A DNA stretch of 64,000 nt from JAJTHJ01 sp046316025 (lineage in GTDB: Bacteria; Pseudomonadota; Gammaproteobacteria; Burkholderiales; Burkholderiaceae_F): the NCBI GenBank assembly GCA_046316025.1, contig JBKCXU010000103.1, forward strand, positions 1-64,000, read 5' to 3'. The notes under the pieces were generated by a model that worked only from the letters and a program-made list of their open reading frames with translations, had not been told where the DNA came from and did no database searches. The translations under genes and the position numbers were made by a program. Below are positions 53,679 to 63,386 of this stretch, one piece after another (within the stretch, counting starts at the first letter, position 1; every line of letters starts with the position of its first letter).

Positions 53679-54749
53679 ATGCCGCCCATTGATCTGTCCA
53701 TCGTTCGCGAAGACGTGCGCGCCGTCAGCGCCTACCCGGTGCCGTCGGCCGCCGGGATGATCAAGCTCGATGCGATGGAAAACCCATTCGGACTGCCGCC
53801 CTCGCTGGCAGTCGATCTGGGGGCGCGGCTGGCGCGGGTGGCGGTCAATCGCTATCCGCCAGCCAATCCCGTGGAGTTCAAGGCGCGGCTAGCGCAGGCG
53901 ATGGGCGTGCCGGACGGTATGGGACTGCTGCTCGGCAATGGCTCGGACGAGTTGATCCACCTCGTGATCCAGGCCTGCGCCAAGCCGGGCGCGACGGTGC
54001 TGTCGCCGTGGCCGAGCTTCGTGATGTACGAGATGAGCGCGCGCTTCGACGGCTGCCGCTTTGTCGGCGTGCCGTTGGCGGCGGATTTCTCGCTCGACCG
54101 TGAGGCGCTGCTCGCCGCCATCGCGCGCGAGCGGCCGGCGGTGATCTTCATCTCCTGGCCCAACAATCCGACCGGCAACCTGTTCGACCGCGCGACCGTG
54201 GAGGCGGTGCTCGCTGCCGCGCCGGGGCTGGTGGTGTTGGACGAGGCCTACCTGCCCTTCGCGCTCGACACCTGGATGCCGCAGTTGGCCGTGCGGCCCA
54301 ACTTGCTGGTGCTGCGCACGCTGTCCAAGCTGGGGCTGGCCGGCATCCGGTTGGGCTATCTGGCGGGCGACCCGGCGTGGATCGCCGAGTTCGACAAGCT
54401 GCGCCCGCCGTACAACGTCAACGTGCTGACGCTGGCCGCCGCCGACTTCATGCTCGACCACCTGCCCCTGCTCGACGAGCAGGCGGCCACCCTGCGCTTG
54501 GAGCGCGCGCATCTGCTCACCGTGTTGCCTGCGCTGCCGGGGGTGTCGGCCTTCGACTCGGCGGCCAACTTCATCCTGTTCCGCGTGGCCGATGCCGATG
54601 GCGTGTTTGCACGGCTGAAGGAGCAGCGCATCCTGATCAAGAACGTCGGCCGCATGCACGCGCTGCTGGCCGGCTGCCTGCGCGTGACGGTGGGCGCGCC
54701 GGAAGAGAACCGCGCCTTCCTCGCCGCGCTTGCCACCGCGCTAAAGTAG
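53679..54749 (+). CDS. hisC: Histidinol-phosphate aminotransferase
   Basis: HisC is a PLP aminotransferase converting imidazole-acetol phosphate to histidinol phosphate. The 356-residue protein has IKLDAMENPFGLPPSLAVDL, LLGNGSDELIHLVIQACAKP, WPNNPTGNLFDR, VLDEAYLPFA, the PLP lysine in LRTLSKLGLAGIRLGYL and LRVTVGAPEENRAFL. Complete and apparently functional, it compensates for the truncated remnant at 49654. hisB follows 4 bp after its stop. Confidence 0.96.
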   Translation: MPPIDLSIVREDVRAVSAYPVPSAAGMIKLDAMENPFGLPPSLAVDLGARLARVAVNRYPPANPVEFKARLAQAMGVPDGMGLLLGNGSDELIHLVIQACAKPGATVLSPWPSFVMYEMSARFDGCRFVGVPLAADFSLDREALLAAIARERPAVIFISWPNNPTGNLFDRATVEAVLAAAPGLVVLDEAYLPFALDTWMPQLAVRPNLLVLRTLSKLGLAGIRLGYLAGDPAWIAEFDKLRPPYNVNVLTLAAADFMLDHLPLLDEQAATLRLERAHLLTVLPALPGVSAFDSAANFILFRVADADGVFARLKEQRILIKNVGRMHALLAGCLRVTVGAPEENRAFLAALATALK

Positions 54750-54753
54750 CGCC

Positions 54754-55353
54754 ATGAGTACGCGCAGCGCGGACGTGGTCCGCAACACCAAAGAAACGCA
54801 GATCCGCGTGGTGGTGAGTCTCGACGGCAGCGGCCGGTCGCAGATCGCCACCGGGATCGGCTTCTTCGATCACATGCTCGACCAGATCGCGCGCCACGGT
54901 GCGCTCGATCTGACGGTCGAGGCGCAGGGCGATTTGCATATCGACGGCCACCATACGGTGGAGGACGTGGGCATTGCGCTCGGCCAGGCGGTCGCGCGCG
55001 CGCTGGGCGACAAGGCCGGGCTGCGTCGCTACGGCCACGCCTACGTGCCGCTCGATGAGGCGTTATCGCGGGTGGTGATCGATCTGTCCGGCCGGCCGGG
55101 GCTGGTCTGGCAAGTACCGTTCACGCGGGCGATGATCGGCGGCTTCGACACCGATCTGGCGCACGAGTTTTTCCAGGGTTTCGTCAACCATGCGCTGGCG
55201 ACGCTGCACGTGGACAACCTGCGCGGCGACAACGCGCACCACCAGTGTGAGACGGTGTTCAAAGCCTTCGCCCGCGCGCTGCGAACGGCGGTCGAGATCG
55301 ATCCGCGCGCCGGGGGCGTGGTGCCATCCACCAAGGGCACGCTCACCGCCTGA
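54754..55353 (+). CDS. hisB: Imidazoleglycerol-phosphate dehydratase
   Basis: HisB dehydrates imidazoleglycerol phosphate using two Mn sites. The 199-residue protein is monofunctional, without the N-terminal phosphatase seen in E. coli: TGIGFFDHMLDQIARHGA, DGHHTVEDVGIALGQA, FFQGFVNHALATLHVD and GDNAHHQCETVFKAFARAL, all with the conserved metal-binding His/Glu. A 100-bp repeat-bearing gap separates it from hisH. Confidence 0.97.
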   Translation: MSTRSADVVRNTKETQIRVVVSLDGSGRSQIATGIGFFDHMLDQIARHGALDLTVEAQGDLHIDGHHTVEDVGIALGQAVARALGDKAGLRRYGHAYVPLDEALSRVVIDLSGRPGLVWQVPFTRAMIGGFDTDLAHEFFQGFVNHALATLHVDNLRGDNAHHQCETVFKAFARALRTAVEIDPRAGGVVPSTKGTLTA

Positions 55354-55392
55354 CTCTGCCGGAGTACCAGGCCGACGCCCCCACCCCAGCCC

Positions 55393-55453
55393 TCCCCCGC
55401 GAGCGGGGGATGGCGTCAACCGACAACCGATCACCGATTACCGATCACCGAGA
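55393..55453. repeat. Palindrome and 14-bp tandem repeat between hisB and hisH
   Basis: TCCCCCGC/GCGGGGGA forms an 8-bp stem with a 2-base loop (55393-55410), inside a dispersed-repeat-like context. Then ACCGATCACCGATT (55426-55439) is repeated directly as ACCGATCACCGAGA (55440-55453), ending at the hisH ATG. The tandem repeat replaces the expected Shine-Dalgarno of hisH. Confidence 0.75.
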
Positions 55454-56101
55454 ATGATCGCCATCGTCGACTACGGCATGGGCAACCTGCGCTCGGTGGC
55501 CAAGGCGCTGGAGCATGTCGCGCCCAAGGAGTCGGTGCGGATCGCCACGACGGCGGCGGATGTCGATGTGGCGGATCGCGTGGTCTTCCCCGGCCAGGGC
55601 GCAATGCCCGACTGCATGGCCTATCTGCGCGCCGCGGGGTTGGAAGACGCGGTGCGCCGCGCCGCGGCGAGCAAGCCGCTGCTCGGTGTGTGCATCGGCC
55701 AGCAGATGCTGCTGGAGGAGTCCGAAGAATCGCGCGTGCCCGGCGCCCGCACGCCAGGGCTGGGCCTCTTTGCCGGCAGCGTGATCCGCTTTCGCGATGC
55801 CGACATGCAGCGCACCGACGGCATGCGCCTCAAGGTGCCGCACATGGGCTGGAACCGCGTGCGCCAGTGCCAGCCGCACCCGCTGTGGCACGGCGTGGTC
55901 GACGGCAGCTGGTTCTACTTCGTGCACAGCTATCACGTACAGCCGCGAGACGCCGACCTGGCTGCCGGTGAAACCGAGTACGGTCGCATCTTTACCTGCG
56001 CCATTGCGCGGGATAACATCTTCGCCACGCAATTCCACCCCGAGAAAAGCGCTGCCGCCGGCCTGAAGATCTACGAGAATTTCACCCGCTGGAACCCCTG
56101 A
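55454..56101 (+). CDS. hisH: Imidazole glycerol phosphate synthase, glutaminase subunit
   Basis: HisH supplies ammonia from glutamine to HisF. The 215-residue protein is a class I glutamine amidotransferase: IAIVDYGMGNLRSVAKALEH, oxyanion PGQGAMPDCM, nucleophile Cys in LLGVCIGQQMLLE, HMGWNRV and catalytic His/Glu in ATQFHPEKSA. It starts directly after a 14-bp tandem repeat with only weak GAGA as ribosome site. Confidence 0.96.
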   Translation: MIAIVDYGMGNLRSVAKALEHVAPKESVRIATTAADVDVADRVVFPGQGAMPDCMAYLRAAGLEDAVRRAAASKPLLGVCIGQQMLLEESEESRVPGARTPGLGLFAGSVIRFRDADMQRTDGMRLKVPHMGWNRVRQCQPHPLWHGVVDGSWFYFVHSYHVQPRDADLAAGETEYGRIFTCAIARDNIFATQFHPEKSAAAGLKIYENFTRWNP

Positions 56102-56186
56102 TTCCACGCCTCCCGCGCCCGCCTCGCGTTTCACCCTCCCTCCCTCGACCCACCCGACGACTGCTTCCCGCTCGGGCGCATCCGAG

Positions 56187-56927
56187 ATGCTGCTGATCCC
56201 CGCCATCGACCTCAAAGACGGCAAGTGCGTGCGCCTGCGCCAGGGCGACATGGCGAGCGCCACCGTGTTCTCCGACGACCCGGCGGCGATGGCGCGCCAG
56301 TGGGTCGAGCAGGGCGCGCGGCGGCTGCATCTGGTCGATCTGAACGGCGCGCGCTCGGGCCGCCCGGTCAACGAGGCGGCGATCAAGAAGATCGTCGCCG
56401 AAGTGGGAGACGAGATTCCGATCCAGCTCGGCGGTGGCATCCGCGACCTGGATACGGTGGAGCGCTACATCGACGACGGCGTGCATTACGTGGTGATCGG
56501 CACTGCCGCGGTCAAAAGCCCCGGCTTTCTGCACGACGCCTGCACGGCCTTCGGCGGCCACGTGATCGTCGCGCTCGACGCCCGCGGCGGCAAGGTTGCC
56601 ACCGACGGCTGGAGCAAGCTCACCGGCCACGACGTGATCGATCTGGCCAAGAAGTTCGAGGACTACGGCGTCGAGGCGATCCTCTACACCGACATCGGCC
56701 GCGACGGCATGCTCTCCGGCGTGAACATCGAAGCCACGGTCGAACTCGCCCGCAGCGTCAAGGTGCCGGTGATCGCCAGCGGCGGAGTCAACGACATTGG
56801 CGACATCGAGCGCCTGTTTGCCGTACGCGACGACGGCGTGGAAGCCGTAGTGCTCGGTCGCTCGATTTACGAAGGCACGCTCGACTTCAAGGCGGCGCTG
56901 GCGCGGGTCGAGGCGTTGGACGCCTGA
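56187..56927 (+). CDS. hisA: Phosphoribosylformimino-5-aminoimidazole carboxamide ribotide isomerase
   Basis: HisA catalyses the Amadori isomerisation of ProFAR to PRFAR. The 246-residue beta/alpha-barrel has LLIPAIDLKDGKCVRLRQGD with the catalytic Asp, QLGGGIRDLDTVERYIDDG, YTDIGRDGMLSGVNI with the second Asp, and IASGGVNDIGDIERLF. Length is standard. hisF follows. Confidence 0.97.
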   Translation: MLLIPAIDLKDGKCVRLRQGDMASATVFSDDPAAMARQWVEQGARRLHLVDLNGARSGRPVNEAAIKKIVAEVGDEIPIQLGGGIRDLDTVERYIDDGVHYVVIGTAAVKSPGFLHDACTAFGGHVIVALDARGGKVATDGWSKLTGHDVIDLAKKFEDYGVEAILYTDIGRDGMLSGVNIEATVELARSVKVPVIASGGVNDIGDIERLFAVRDDGVEAVVLGRSIYEGTLDFKAALARVEALDA

Positions 56928-56955
56928 GCGCAGCCGCCGCTTGGCGGCTCAGACC

Positions 56956-57725
<770 letters not shown>

Positions 57726-57729
<4 letters not shown>

Positions 57730-58289
57730 ACCGACTGCTCCGCTTGCTGCGCGACAACCGCGGGCTGCTGTTTTTCCTCGCCGCGATGTTCGTGTTTCGC
57801 TCGGCCTGGGCCGACTGGCGCCACATTCCAAGCGAGTCGATGGAACCGACGATCCAGGTCGGCGACAGGGTGGTCATCGACAAACGCGCCTACGCGTGGC
57901 GCGTGCCGTTTACGCGCATCCACCTGGCCGAGCGCGCCGCGCCGGCGGTGGGCGACGTGATCACTTTCGACTCGCCGGTGGACGAAGTGCTGTTGATCAA
58001 GCGCATCGTCGCCGTCGCGGGCGACGAGATCGGTGCGCGCCGGGGCGTGCTGTTTCGCAATGGCGCAGCCGTGGGCAATGCGGGGCGGATCGAGTTCGGC
58101 CCCGTCATTGTGCCGGCGGGCCGCGTGTTCGTGATGGGCGACAACCGCGACAACAGCTTCGACTCACGCTTTTGGGGGCCGCTTGACGAGCAGCGAATCA
58201 CCGGTCGCGCGACGTCGGTAGCCTTTTCCCTCGATGGCTTCCTTCCCCGCGCCGACCGCTGGGGCGTGGACATCGGCCCGACACCATGA
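57726..58289 (+). CDS. lepB: Short signal peptidase I (S26 family) inside the his operon
   Basis: The 187-residue protein has one N-terminal membrane helix (LLFFLAAMFVFRSAWAD), then S26 boxes. The catalytic Ser38 is in HIPSESMEPTIQVGD and the general-base Lys92 in LLIKRIVAVAGDEIG. Box E is VFVMGDNRDNSFDSRFWG. It is much shorter than the housekeeping LepB (two helices, about 260 residues or more), so it is a second, LepB-like peptidase. Overlaps of 4 bp with hisF and hisI make it an operon member. Its role there is unknown. Confidence 0.9.
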
Positions 58290-58672
58290 CGGATTGGCTG
58301 GCCGAAGTCCGCTTCGACGCGCAAGGGCTGGTGCCGGCGATTGCGCAGGATGCCGAAAGCGGCCGCGTGCTGATGTTCGCCTGGGCCGACCGCGCGGCGC
58401 TCGCCGAGACGGCGGCCACGGGACAAGCGGTGTACTGGTCGCGCTCGCGCAACCGGCTGTGGCGCAAGGGCGAGGAGTCCGGCCATCGGCAACACGTGGC
58501 CGAAGTGCGGCTCGACTGCGACGGCGACGTCGTGCTCTACCGGGTGCGGCAAGCGGGCGGCATCGCTTGCCACACGGGGCGGGAAAGCTGCTTCTACCGG
58601 CGGCTGGAAGATGGCGTCTGGCAAACGGTCGATCCCGTGCTGAAGGACCCGGAACTGATCTACCGAAAATGA
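58286..58672 (+). CDS. hisI: Phosphoribosyl-AMP cyclohydrolase
   Basis: HisI opens the purine ring of PR-AMP with a zinc ion. The 128-residue protein is monofunctional: VLMFAWADRAALAETAATGQ, YWSRSRNRLWRKGEESGH, RLDCDGDVVLYRVRQ with the metal Asp/Cys, and GGIACHTGRESCFYRR. It overlaps lepB and hisE by 4 bp each. Confidence 0.97.
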   Translation: MTDWLAEVRFDAQGLVPAIAQDAESGRVLMFAWADRAALAETAATGQAVYWSRSRNRLWRKGEESGHRQHVAEVRLDCDGDVVLYRVRQAGGIACHTGRESCFYRRLEDGVWQTVDPVLKDPELIYRK

Positions 58673-59016
58673 GCGACGACATCCTGCACCGTCTGGCGGA
58701 AGTGATCGAGTCGCGCAAGGGCGGCGACGCGGAGAAGTCGTACGTCGCGCGGCTGCTCGCCAAAGGGCCGGATGCGGTGTGCAAGAAGGTCGGCGAAGAA
58801 GCGACCGAAACCGTGATGGCGGCCAAGGACGCCGAGCACGGCGGCGCGCGCGCGCCGCTGGTGGCGGAGGTGGCCGACCTCTGGTTTCACTGCATGATCC
58901 TGCTGGCGCAGTTTGGATTCAAGCCCGCCGACGTGCTGGCGGAGCTCGAACGGCGCGCCGGCACCTCCGGCATCGAAGAGAAGGCCTTGCGCAAGGCCAG
59001 GGAGCGCGAAGGATGA
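58669..59016 (+). CDS. hisE: Phosphoribosyl-ATP pyrophosphatase
   Basis: HisE hydrolyses PR-ATP to PR-AMP, an all-alpha MazG-like pyrophosphohydrolase. The 115-residue protein has SYVARLLAKGPDAVCKKVGE EATET-like Glu-rich helix and VAEVADLWFHCMILLAQFG with the metal-binding E-x-x-D. It overlaps hisI and the HIT gene by 4 bp and ends the his gene series. Confidence 0.95.
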   Translation: MSDDILHRLAEVIESRKGGDAEKSYVARLLAKGPDAVCKKVGEEATETVMAAKDAEHGGARAPLVAEVADLWFHCMILLAQFGFKPADVLAELERRAGTSGIEEKALRKAREREG

Positions 59017-59366
59017 AAAACCCGCCCGACCCCAACTGCATCTTCTGCAAGATCGTCGCCGGCCAGATTCCGGCCAAGTTCGTCTACCAGGACGACGAAC
59101 TCGTCGTCTTCCCCGACATCCACCCGGCTGCTCCCGTGCACCTGCTGATGGTGCCGCGCGAGCACTTTGCCAACCTCGACGACGCCCATGCCCGGCACGA
59201 GGCGCTGTTGGGTAGAATGCTACTCCTCGCACCGCGGCTGGCACGAGAACAAGGCGCATCGGACGGTTTCCGTGTCGTCGTCAATAACGGCCCGGACGGC
59301 GGACAAGAGATTTATCACTTGCACGTTCACGTGCTGGGCGGTCCGCGCCCGTGGAAACGTTTATAG
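59013..59366 (+). CDS. HIT-domain (HINT-like) nucleotide-binding protein
   Basis: The 117-residue protein has the zinc-type start CIFCKIVAGQIPAKFVYQDD and the histidine triad HLHVHVLGGPRPW. This is the HINT/YcfF group, which hydrolyses purine nucleoside phosphoramidates. It is fixed between hisE and tatA in many betaproteobacteria. It overlaps hisE by 4 bp. Confidence 0.94.
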   Translation: MKNPPDPNCIFCKIVAGQIPAKFVYQDDELVVFPDIHPAAPVHLLMVPREHFANLDDAHARHEALLGRMLLLAPRLAREQGASDGFRVVVNNGPDGGQEIYHLHVHVLGGPRPWKRL

Positions 59367-59376
59367 GAGTGCGCAA

Positions 59377-59607
59377 ATGGGTAGCTTTTCGATCTGGCAT
59401 TGGCTGATCGTGCTGCTGGTGATCGTCCTGGTCTTCGGCACCAGCAAACTGAAGAACATCGGCAAGGATCTGGGCGGCGCAATCAAGGGCTTCAAGGAAG
59501 GCATGACCGAAGGCGGCACCGCCGAGGCCAACAAGAAGGTCGACGATGCCGCCAAGCAGGTTTCGGCCGGCCAGACCATCGACGTGCAGGCCAAGGAAAA
59601 GTCCTGA
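59377..59607 (+). CDS. tatA: Twin-arginine translocase subunit TatA
   Basis: TatA polymerises to form the translocation element for folded Tat substrates. The 76-residue protein has the N-terminal membrane helix (IWHWLIVLLVIVLVFGTSKL), hinge FGTSKLKNIGKDLG, the amphipathic helix GGAIKGFKEGM and a charged tail. TAGGAG precedes the ATG. It starts tatABC. Confidence 0.96.
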   Translation: MGSFSIWHWLIVLLVIVLVFGTSKLKNIGKDLGGAIKGFKEGMTEGGTAEANKKVDDAAKQVSAGQTIDVQAKEKS

Positions 59608-59674
59608 TTCTGGGTTGAGAGCCGCGCGCCCGCGCCCGCCGCGCGCGGCGCTCGACGCTGAACGCTCAACCGTC

Positions 59675-60199
59675 ATGCTCGATTTCAGTTTTGGCGAACT
59701 CGCGATGATCGGCGCGGTGGCGCTGGTCGTGCTCGGCCCAGAGCGGCTGCCCAAAGTCGCGCGTACCGTGGGCGACTGGGTCGGCAAGGCGCAGCGCTAC
59801 GTCAACCAGGTCAAGAGCGACATCAACCGCGAGATGGAACTCGCGGAACTGAAAAAGCTGCAAGAAGAAGCGCAGGCGGCGGCGCGCAGCGTGGAGTCGT
59901 CCTTGCAGGGCGTGCAGTCGGACTTCGACAAGGTGGCGGCCGACCTGAACGCGACCACCGCGGGCGACGCCGCTGCCACGGCAGCCACGAGCGGCACCGA
60001 CTACGCCTGGGAAGGCGCCGGCGAGTCCTGGAAGCGCCATACCTTCGATCGCCGCTACAAGCCCGGCCCGTCGGTGGATGAGCTGGCCGAGGAAATCGCC
60101 CGCCTGAAGCGCCAGTTGGCGATGCCGGAGACGGCGGTCGGCCACCGCCGCAAGTTCGCCCCGCGCGCCCGTGTGAGCCGGCCGCGCATCCGCCGTTGA
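59675..60199 (+). CDS. tatB: Twin-arginine translocase subunit TatB
   Basis: TatB, with TatC, forms the receptor for RR signal peptides. The 174-residue protein begins MLDFSFGELAMIGAVALVVL with the Glu8 and GPERLPKVART motif. An amphipathic coiled coil (EMELAELKKLQEEAQAAARS) follows, with a long Ala-rich then basic C-terminal tail. Length exceeds E. coli TatA but is usual for TatB. Confidence 0.95.
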   Translation: MLDFSFGELAMIGAVALVVLGPERLPKVARTVGDWVGKAQRYVNQVKSDINREMELAELKKLQEEAQAAARSVESSLQGVQSDFDKVAADLNATTAGDAAATAATSGTDYAWEGAGESWKRHTFDRRYKPGPSVDELAEEIARLKRQLAMPETAVGHRRKFAPRARVSRPRIRR

Positions 60200-60202
60200 C
60201 CG

Positions 60203-61003
60203 ATGGCCGACGCCAAGCCCGACACCCCCGAAAGTGACAAGGAAGAAGGCTTCCTGTCGCACCTGATCGAGCTGCGCCAGCGCCTCGTGCGCGCGGCGCT
60301 GGCGGTGATCGTGGTGCTGCTGGCGTTGACGCCGTGGATGAAGGAGATCTACGACCTGCTCGCAGCGCCCATGCTGGCCGCGTTGCCGCAGGGCTCGAAG
60401 ATGATCGCCACCAACGTCATCACGCCCTTTCTGGTGCCGCTGAAGGTGACGCTGCTGGTTGCCTTCATCGTGGCGCTGCCCTATGTGCTCTACCAGATCT
60501 GGGCCTTCGTCGCGCCGGGGTTGTACAAGCACGAAAAGCGGCTGGCGCTGCCGATCGTCGTCTCCAGCTTTGCGATGTTCCTGCTCGGCATCGCCTTCTG
60601 CTACTTCGTGGTATTTCGGCTTCTGTTTCCGATCATCGTCGGCTTCGCGCCGGCCTCGATCAACGTGTCGCCCGACATCGAGGCCTACTTCGGCTTCGTG
60701 CTGACGATGTTCGTCGCCTTCGGCCTGACCTTCGAGACGCCGGTGGTGATCGTGGTGTTGACGCGGCTGGGCATGGTGTCGGTGGAAAAACTCAAGTCGA
60801 TCCGGCCGTACTTCATCGTCGGCGCCTTCATCGTCGCCGCCATCGTCACACCGCCGGACGTGACCTCGCAGCTGATGCTCGCGGTGCCGCTGGTGATCCT
60901 GTACCAGTTGGGCATCTGGGCCTCGATCCTGCTCGACCGGATCGCCCCGCGTCGCACCGCTGAGGCCGCGGCCGAGCCCGAGACCACGGCTTCGACCTCC
61001 TGA
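60203..61003 (+). CDS. tatC: Twin-arginine translocase subunit TatC
   Basis: TatC is the six-helix membrane receptor that binds the twin-arginine motif. The 266-residue protein has FLSHLIELRQRLVRAALAVI with the conserved cytoplasmic Glu, YQIWAFVAPGLYKHEKRLAL, FGLTFETPVVIVVLTRLGMV and VIVAAIVTPPDVTSQLMLAV-type helices. Its TGA overlaps the next ATG by one base (TGATG). Confidence 0.97.
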   Translation: MADAKPDTPESDKEEGFLSHLIELRQRLVRAALAVIVVLLALTPWMKEIYDLLAAPMLAALPQGSKMIATNVITPFLVPLKVTLLVAFIVALPYVLYQIWAFVAPGLYKHEKRLALPIVVSSFAMFLLGIAFCYFVVFRLLFPIIVGFAPASINVSPDIEAYFGFVLTMFVAFGLTFETPVVIVVLTRLGMVSVEKLKSIRPYFIVGAFIVAAIVTPPDVTSQLMLAVPLVILYQLGIWASILLDRIAPRRTAEAAAEPETTASTS

Positions 61004-61668
61004 TGCGTGTTGCCGCCCTCCGCTGCGGCCTCGCGGCGCTGTGCCTGGCGCTGGCCGCGGCGGCGGGCGCGCAGCCGGTGGTGGCCGACGACCCGGACGT
61101 GGCGCGCGGCTTTGCCGCCCATCAGGCGGGCGATGCCAAGACCGCGCTGGTGGCCTTCCGCAAGGCGGCCGCGCGCGGCGTGGCCGTCGGGCAATTCAAC
61201 CTTGCCGTGATGCTGATCGAAGGCGAGGGCACGCCGCGCGACGTGCCGCAGGGCCTCGTTTGGCTGCGCCGCGCCGCCGACGGCGGCATGGCGCGCGCGC
61301 AGCACTCGCTGGCGACGATGTACGACCGCGGGCTGTATCTGCCCAAATCGACCGCCGAGGCGACGCGGTGGTTCCGCAAGGCCGCCGAGCGGGGTTGGCG
61401 CGACGCGCAGGTGGCGCTGGCCACACAGTACTTTCTCGGTCGCGGCGCACCGAAAGACTGGGCGGAGGCCGCCCGCTGGTACGAGCGCGCGGCCGAACAA
61501 GGCGACGTCGGCGCCTGCTACATCGTCGCCAGCATGTACGAGCACGGCGACGGCGTGACGATGGACCTGGGCAGTGCGCTCTACTGGTACTCGCAGGCGG
61601 CCGACTACGGCGATCCCGCCGCCGGTCTCAAGGCGGCGGAGATTCTCAAAAGGCTGCGCGGCGGTTGA
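61003..61668 (+). CDS. Secreted Sel1-repeat (TPR-like) protein
   Basis: The 221-residue precursor has a signal peptide (LCLALAAAAGAQPVVA) and about four to five Sel1 repeats: GQFNLAVMLIEGEGTPRDVP, AQHSLATMYDRGLYLPKSTA, AQVALATQYFLGRGAPKDWA and ACYIVASMYEHGDGVTMDLG. Each is 36 residues with the A-x-x-L-G-x-x-Y pattern. Such proteins act as periplasmic or envelope adaptors. It is coupled to tatC and converges with the protease gene. Confidence 0.9.
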   Translation: MRVAALRCGLAALCLALAAAAGAQPVVADDPDVARGFAAHQAGDAKTALVAFRKAAARGVAVGQFNLAVMLIEGEGTPRDVPQGLVWLRRAADGGMARAQHSLATMYDRGLYLPKSTAEATRWFRKAAERGWRDAQVALATQYFLGRGAPKDWAEAARWYERAAEQGDVGACYIVASMYEHGDGVTMDLGSALYWYSQAADYGDPAAGLKAAEILKRLRGG

Positions 61669-61672
61669 GCGC

Positions 61673-62815
61673 CTACCGCTGCGCGGCGGGTCGCTCTGCG
61701 ACTTCGACCGCCAGGTCGACTTCCTTGTCCCGACGCAGCACTTTGACCTGCGCGGTCGAACCGGGGGCCAGCTTGGCGATCTGCGCCAGCAGGTCGGGCG
61801 TATCGCGCACCGCGCTGCCGTTGATCGTCAGCACGATGTCGCCCGGCTCCATGCCGGCCTTGCCGGCCGGCGCGCTGCGTTGTACGCCGCGCACCAGCAC
61901 GCCTTCGTTGCGGTTGAGCTTGAGCGCTTCGACGAGTTCCGGGGTCACGTCCACCGGCTCGATGCCGAAGTAGCCGCGCACCACCTTGCCGGTGCGGATC
62001 AACTGGCCCATCACGTCGGCCACCAGCGTGGCGGGAATCGCGAAGCCGATGCCGATCGAGCCGCCGGTGCGCGAATAAATCGCCGTGTTGATGCCGATCA
62101 GCCGCCCGCGCGCGTCGACCAGCGCGCCGCCGGAGTTGCCCTGGTTGATCGCCGCGTCGGTCTGGATGAAGTTCTCGTAGCGGTTGATGCCGAGGTTGTT
62201 GCGCCCGAGCGCCGAGACGATGCCGGCGGTCACCGTCTGGCCGACGCCGAACGGGTTGCCGATGGCCAGCACCACGTCGCCCACCTTGAGGTCTTCGGCG
62301 CGTCCGAAGGCGATGGCCGGCAGGCTGGGTGCATCGATCTTCAGCACCGCGACGTCGGACTCCGGGTCGGTGCCGACGAGCTCCGCCTCCACCCGGCGCC
62401 CGTCGGACAGCGCGACCAGGATTTCGTCGGCGCCCTCGATCACATGGTTGTTGGTGAGTACGTAACCGACGGCGGTGGCCATCACGCCGGAACCCAGCCC
62501 CGAGACCTTGTCGCCGGGCCGGCCGCCGAAGAAATGCTCGAACAGCGGGTCGCCCGCGCGGCGCCGGACCTCCTTGGTGGTGAACACGCTGACCACCGCC
62601 GGCAGCGCGCGCTGTGCCGCTTCGGCGTAGGTCGGCGCACCGTCCACGCTGGGCGCGGCCGGCGCCACCGCCACTGCCGGATCGGGCGCTGCCGGCCGCG
62701 ATAACGCCAGCGGCGCCTGCCGCAGCCACTCGGGCTTGAGCGTGGCGACGATGAACAGCCCCGCCAAGCCGACGGTCACGGCCTGGGCAAAGAGCAGCCA
62801 GAGGCGGCGCAGCAT
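61673..62815 (-). CDS. Trypsin-like periplasmic serine protease with one PDZ domain (DegS/DegQ type)
   Basis: The 380-residue protein has an N-terminal membrane anchor (LWLLFAQAVTVGLAGLFIVA). The S1C protease domain has His124 (LTNNHVIEGAD), Asp154 (ESDVAVLKI) and Ser228 (INQGNSGGALVDARG), and one C-terminal PDZ domain (GYFGIEPVDV, GVLVRGVQRSAPAGKAGMEP). The anchored single-PDZ layout fits DegS-like envelope-stress sensing; it could equally be an anchored AlgW/MucD homologue. It is co-directional with and downstream of mscL, 20 bp apart. Confidence 0.93.
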   Translation of the reverse strand: MLRRLWLLFAQAVTVGLAGLFIVATLKPEWLRQAPLALSRPAAPDPAVAVAPAAPSVDGAPTYAEAAQRALPAVVSVFTTKEVRRRAGDPLFEHFFGGRPGDKVSGLGSGVMATAVGYVLTNNHVIEGADEILVALSDGRRVEAELVGTDPESDVAVLKIDAPSLPAIAFGRAEDLKVGDVVLAIGNPFGVGQTVTAGIVSALGRNNLGINRYENFIQTDAAINQGNSGGALVDARGRLIGINTAIYSRTGGSIGIGFAIPATLVADVMGQLIRTGKVVRGYFGIEPVDVTPELVEALKLNRNEGVLVRGVQRSAPAGKAGMEPGDIVLTINGSAVRDTPDLLAQIAKLAPGSTAQVKVLRRDKEVDLAVEVAERPAAQR

Positions 62816-62835
62816 CGGCGGGGCGCGGGCGGGGT

Positions 62836-63261
62836 TTACTTCTTCAGCGCGTCGCGAATCTCGCGCAGCAACACCACGTCTTCCGCCGGCGGGGGCGGCT
62901 CGGCCGGGGCCGCCGCTTCGGCGCGGCGCAACCGGTTGATCGCCTTGACCATCCAGAAGATCACGAGGGCGAGGATCAGGAAGTTGAGCGACACGGTGAC
63001 GAAGTTGCCCCAGGCCAGCACGACCCCGGCCTTCTTGGCCTCGGCCAGCGAGGCACCCGCGGGGACATTGCCGGCCAGCACCCAATAAAGATTTTCGTAG
63101 TTGGCCCGCCCGCCGAGGATCGCGTTGATGATCGGCATGACCAAGTCGCCGACGACCGAATCGACGATCTTGCCGAAGGCGCCGCCGATGATCACGCCGA
63201 CCGCCAGATCGACCACATTGCCCTTGACCGCGAATTCGCGGAACTCCTGAACGAAACTCAT
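62836..63261 (-). CDS. mscL: Large-conductance mechanosensitive channel
   Basis: MscL opens at high membrane tension and protects against hypo-osmotic shock. The 141-residue protein has MSFVQEFREFAVKGNVVDLA, pore helix GVIIGGAFGKIVDSVVGDLV, second helix FLILALVIFWMVKAINRLRR and the C-terminal bundle EDVVLLREIRDALKK. It is divergent from petA across about 211 bp. Confidence 0.96.
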   Translation of the reverse strand: MSFVQEFREFAVKGNVVDLAVGVIIGGAFGKIVDSVVGDLVMPIINAILGGRANYENLYWVLAGNVPAGASLAEAKKAGVVLAWGNFVTVSLNFLILALVIFWMVKAINRLRRAEAAAPAEPPPPAEDVVLLREIRDALKK

Positions 63262-63386
63262 GCGCGGGTTCTCCATGATTGGCGCCACGGAACCGCGGCG
63301 GCGCGCGATTGTCGCATCGCAGACACCGGTCTGCTTCAGTCGGCGCAACCGCCCGCGCCGAGCCGGGCGGGATCGGGGCCATGCAG

